From the NCBI GenBank assembly GCA_002437575.1, contig DJQK01000099.1:1847-36587 (forward strand): DNA of 34,741 nt. Reading direction: 5' to 3'. Below the pieces are notes generated by a model. The model did not search any database, was not told the origin of the DNA, and saw only the letters and a program-made list of their open reading frames with translations. The position numbers and the translations under genes were made by a program. This DNA is from Clostridiales bacterium UBA6388 (GTDB lineage: Bacteria > Bacillota > Clostridia > Oscillospirales > Oscillospiraceae). Positions 32,343 to 34,741 of the stretch are shown piece after piece. Position 1 is the stretch's first letter, and each line of letters opens with the position of its first letter.

Positions 32343-34022
32343 TTACATGAGTTTGATGTCTTTCTTGTTGACGCCGAGCAGCCCCAGCAGCCGGTAGATA
32401 ATCAAGATTGCGATGTAGACGACTACAATCAGCATTGTCGACATGGCGGAGGCCGTGCCGTAGCGACCGCGATCCACCTGATCAAGAATTGAGATGGTAA
32501 GAAGTTTGTGCCTTGCGGATACGAGGAACACCAGTGCGCTCATAGCCGTCATCGTGCGGACAAAAGTGTAAACCAGCCCGCCGAAGAACGACGATTTGAT
32601 GAGCGGTAGCGTAATCTTCGTAAACACTTGCAGGCTGTTCGCACCGAGGTCGGACGCTGCTTCTTCAATGCTTGGGTCAATCTGCCGCAGCGAAGTAATA
32701 CCGGATTGCAAACCCACTGGCAGATAACGTGAGCAGCAGGACGCAACGAGGATTAGAAATGTGCCTGTCAGATAAAGCGGCGCACTATTGAACAGCAGCA
32801 CGTAGGCGTAACCGAGAATCGTTCCAGGTACGATCATACCAAACATACCGACCGCTTCCATCGGCTTGTTCAGCGGGTTCTTTTTCCGCACAATGAGAAA
32901 TGCCATCAGCATCGCGATTACGCCGGTGATCGGCGTTGTCACGACGGCCAACTTAACCGTATCCATCAAAGCCTGTTTGCCAATCTTCCACGCCTCGATG
33001 TAGTTGGCGAATGTCAGCGAATAATTGATGCCCCAGAGCTTGATGAACGACACAACCGGAATCATCACATAAATCACGCCGACGATTACCGCAAAAATGC
33101 AGCAAATGATGGTTAGCGGAATCGTGATATGCTTTTCTTCAATCATCGTGCGTTCGCGTGTGGCCTTGCCAGTGATGGTCACGAAGGTACGTTTTTCCAC
33201 GAACAACTTGGAAATCAGGTAAACAACCATTGTCAGCACCAGAAGCAACATCGCCAGCGCTGTGCACCGTTGCAATTCATAGCCACCGACCGCTTGATAG
33301 TAGATCTGTGTGGCCAGCGTGTTATAGCCGCCCGCAATAGTCATCGGGTTTCCAAAGTCAGCGGCACATTTGATGAACATCAACAGGAACGAGTTTACGA
33401 TACCCGGCAGCGACAGCGGAATCGTCACCTTCAAAAATGTCTGCAAGCGAGACGCGCCCATGTCACGCGCAGCCTCTTCAATCGAGGGGTCAATCGTGCT
33501 TAAAACACCGTTGAGCTGCAAATAGGCCATTGGAAAGAAAGAGAAGACCTGGGCGAACAACAGTCCACCGAACCCATAAATATTGTTGCTTGCAAGGCCA
33601 AGAATTGTATGTGTGATTAAGCCCTTGTTGCCAAACAGAAGAATGATCGACAGCGCCACAGAAAAGGGCGGCGAGATGATCGGCAGGATGGCAATCACAT
33701 TAAAAAATCGTTTTGCACGCATTTTGATGTAACAGGCACAGTACGCGAAGATGAAGCCGATAACGGTTGCAATCGCGGCCGCGCTGAAGCTGGACACCAG
33801 CGTATGAACAAGTGCGTCCCGATTTTGTTTGAACTGGAACGCTCGGATGTAGCCACCGAAGGAATGGGTTCCCTCTGCATCTGTAAAGCTTTGAATCAGA
33901 ATTTTGATCAGGGGGAGCACATTGAACAGCAGCAGCGACGCGATAATCAATATTGTAATACACGTTGAGATCGGATCGACCGCTTTGCGGTGCAGTCTGT
34001 TTTGCGTTTTCATAGGCAGCAA
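32343..34022 (-). CDS. Double ABC permease (FbpB/ThiP-like, two membrane halves fused)
   Basis: Protein of 559 residues with about 12 membrane helices in two homologous halves. Each half has the EAA loop that docks on the ATPase: EEAARDMGASRLQTFLKVTIPLS in the N-half and EEAASDLGANSLQVFTKITLPLI in the C-half. One polypeptide therefore provides both channel halves, as in FbpB, AfuB and ThiP. AGGAGG lies five bases before a TTG at 34022; an ATG at 34013 is the alternative. First gene of the operon and divergent from the regulator gene. Confidence 0.93.
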   Translation of the reverse strand: MLPMKTQNRLHRKAVDPISTCITILIIASLLLFNVLPLIKILIQSFTDAEGTHSFGGYIRAFQFKQNRDALVHTLVSSFSAAAIATVIGFIFAYCACYIKMRAKRFFNVIAILPIISPPFSVALSIILLFGNKGLITHTILGLASNNIYGFGGLLFAQVFSFFPMAYLQLNGVLSTIDPSIEEAARDMGASRLQTFLKVTIPLSLPGIVNSFLLMFIKCAADFGNPMTIAGGYNTLATQIYYQAVGGYELQRCTALAMLLLVLTMVVYLISKLFVEKRTFVTITGKATRERTMIEEKHITIPLTIICCIFAVIVGVIYVMIPVVSFIKLWGINYSLTFANYIEAWKIGKQALMDTVKLAVVTTPITGVIAMLMAFLIVRKKNPLNKPMEAVGMFGMIVPGTILGYAYVLLFNSAPLYLTGTFLILVASCCSRYLPVGLQSGITSLRQIDPSIEEAASDLGANSLQVFTKITLPLIKSSFFGGLVYTFVRTMTAMSALVFLVSARHKLLTISILDQVDRGRYGTASAMSTMLIVVVYIAILIIYRLLGLLGVNKKDIKLM

Positions 34023-34314
34023 GCATGCCTCCTTTTCTGTGTTTCCTCTGCTCTCGCCGGGGTATTTTTATTCTGCACGCCACAGCGCAGAAAAGCAATC
34101 TGCACTTTTTCCCTCAGTATGCAGTCTCAGCAGAATTCTTAGGCAAAACCGCCAACTTTCGCGTTTTCAAATTGTGAATAGTTGCCATGCACATACATCA
34201 ACAATTTTTATGGCATATGCAATTTTGTAAAAACCAATCAGTTTTTCGACTGTTGCTTGCGATTTTTTTGCTGATATTATATAATTTCGGACAGCAGAGG
34301 GGAGGGAACACACT
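34023..34314. other. Divergent intergenic region, transporter versus regulator
   Basis: This 292-base gap is AT-rich and holds a clear plus-strand promoter at 34257-34285. For the minus-strand operon no good hexamer pair was found by eye, so its promoter may need an activator, which fits control by the divergent regulator. No small gene is evident. Confidence 0.4.
34257..34285 (+). promoter_or_regulatory. Promoter of the membrane sensor/regulator gene
   Basis: TTGCGA (34257-34262), 17 bases and TATAAT (34280-34285), about 30 bases before the GTG start. Confidence 0.65.
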
Positions 34315-34741
34315 GTGCAGAAGAGACTTCAAAACAAGACCATCATTCGATTACTGATATCCTTTATGGCCGTGTTTTTACTGCCGATGATCATCCTGTA
34401 CTTCTTATACACAGGCCAAATCACAACCGCAATCGCTACTGAGGTTGAAGAAATGACAGCAAATGATCTCCGCGCCTCTGTTGAACTGATTGACTCCAAC
34501 ATCCAGTCACTCGACGATACAATTAAACTGTTCCAGCGCGGAAATGGCTATCAAGCGTATTTAACTCGCGGTTTCGCTTACGATAAAAGTGGTGTCTCAT
34601 CCAACGTGAATCTCGAAAGCGACATCCCCTATATCTATCTGCTCAATGGCGCTGAGGATGACTTCTTTCTTGTTCTGCCAGATGCGGATACTGTCTTTGC
34701 TATTTCCGGTATGCATCGGACTAGTGGCATAAAAAGATTGT
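34315..34741 (+). CDS. Membrane-anchored sensor or AraC-type regulator (cut by window edge)
   Basis: The 142 visible residues begin VQKRLQNKTIIRLLISFMAV with a GTG start and GGAGGGAA upstream. One membrane helix is at about 12-33 (LLISFMAVFLLPMIILYFLY), then an extracellular helical/Cache-like region (TEVEEMTANDLRASVELIDS, NIQSLDDTIKLFQRG). This layout is common to AraC-family regulators with a membrane sensor (YesS/YtdP type) and to YesM-type histidine kinases; the deciding C-terminus is outside the window. It is divergent from the transporter operon and is its likely regulator. Confidence 0.75.
   Translation, partial: MQKRLQNKTIIRLLISFMAVFLLPMIILYFLYTGQITTAIATEVEEMTANDLRASVELIDSNIQSLDDTIKLFQRGNGYQAYLTRGFAYDKSGVSSNVNLESDIPYIYLLNGAEDDFFLVLPDADTVFAISGMHRTSGIKRL

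Larger units (their letters stand above)
20204..34741. mobile_element. Integrated element, left end at the broken GH18 gene; right end not in window
   Basis: The GH18 frame breaks off near 20204. Beyond it lie a large serine recombinase gene, a TnpW-like ORF and accessory genes of different style. No tail of the GH18 gene was found anywhere to the right in this window, so the element (or a deletion following it) extends past 34741, or the cargo operon is chromosomal and the remainder was lost. The left boundary is supported; the extent is not. Confidence 0.4.

Noticed and set aside
30036..34022. Ferric iron transporter assignment for the ABC genes
   Set aside because: Family resemblance alone; the binding protein lacks the tyrosine pair and the operon has sugar-related genes.

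Overview
This window looks like the chromosomal replication-origin region of an anaerobic Clostridia bacterium, probably in the Oscillospiraceae or a close relative. The evidence is the gene order dnaA-dnaN-S4 protein-recF-remB-gyrB, the Firmicutes-type LexA, a MetF/MetV/RnfC2-type methylene-tetrahydrofolate reductase cluster, several SLH-domain surface proteins and the GC-rich codon use. The taxonomic placement is an inference from content, not from a search.

Layout, left to right. 1-5107 is the dnaA-gyrB cluster, all on the minus strand, with gyrB cut by the left edge. Between dnaA and dnaN lies an origin with DnaA boxes and a sequence resembling the Bacillus basal unwinding system (DnaA box, GC cluster, DnaA-trio). 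5312-8910 holds lexA with its own promoter, a PflX-like radical SAM gene, a divergent lipoprotein gene and the 23S rRNA methyltransferase gene rlmD. A perfect parS centromere site sits between the lipoprotein gene and rlmD. 8963-14034 holds a large secreted SLH/beta-helix protein, a membrane Ser/Thr kinase and a divergent HTH regulator; the last two are separated by compact overlapping promoters. 14104-17621 is the rnfC2-metV-metF operon, in which RnfC2 carries an N-terminal copy of a MetV-like domain. 17891-20206 holds a membrane-anchored unknown, an Sfp-type phosphopantetheinyl transferase and a LysM-GH18 gene that stops abruptly inside its catalytic domain.

From about 20.2 kb the sequence changes character. 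A large serine recombinase gene lies next to the truncated GH18 gene, followed by a TnpW-like small ORF and a small stand-alone protein resembling the Spo0A DNA-binding domain. I read this as the left end of an integrated element whose right end is outside the window.

From 34022 leftwards to 23570 runs an apparent six-gene operon on the minus strand: a double ABC permease, ATPase and lipoprotein binding protein of the FbpABC/AfuABC type, a very large SLH-anchored carbohydrate-binding surface protein, an SGNH esterase, and an SDR that closely resembles sorbitol-6-phosphate 2-dehydrogenases. A divergent membrane-anchored sensor or regulator begins at 34315 and is cut by the right edge. The combination suggests a surface-capture and uptake system for a phosphorylated sugar or hexitol rather than iron; this is a hypothesis. 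The surface protein is split by a single in-frame TAA, so in this genome it is either inactivated or read through.

No rRNA, tRNA or CRISPR array was recognised. Promoter and terminator calls come from visual matching to consensus and were not scored.
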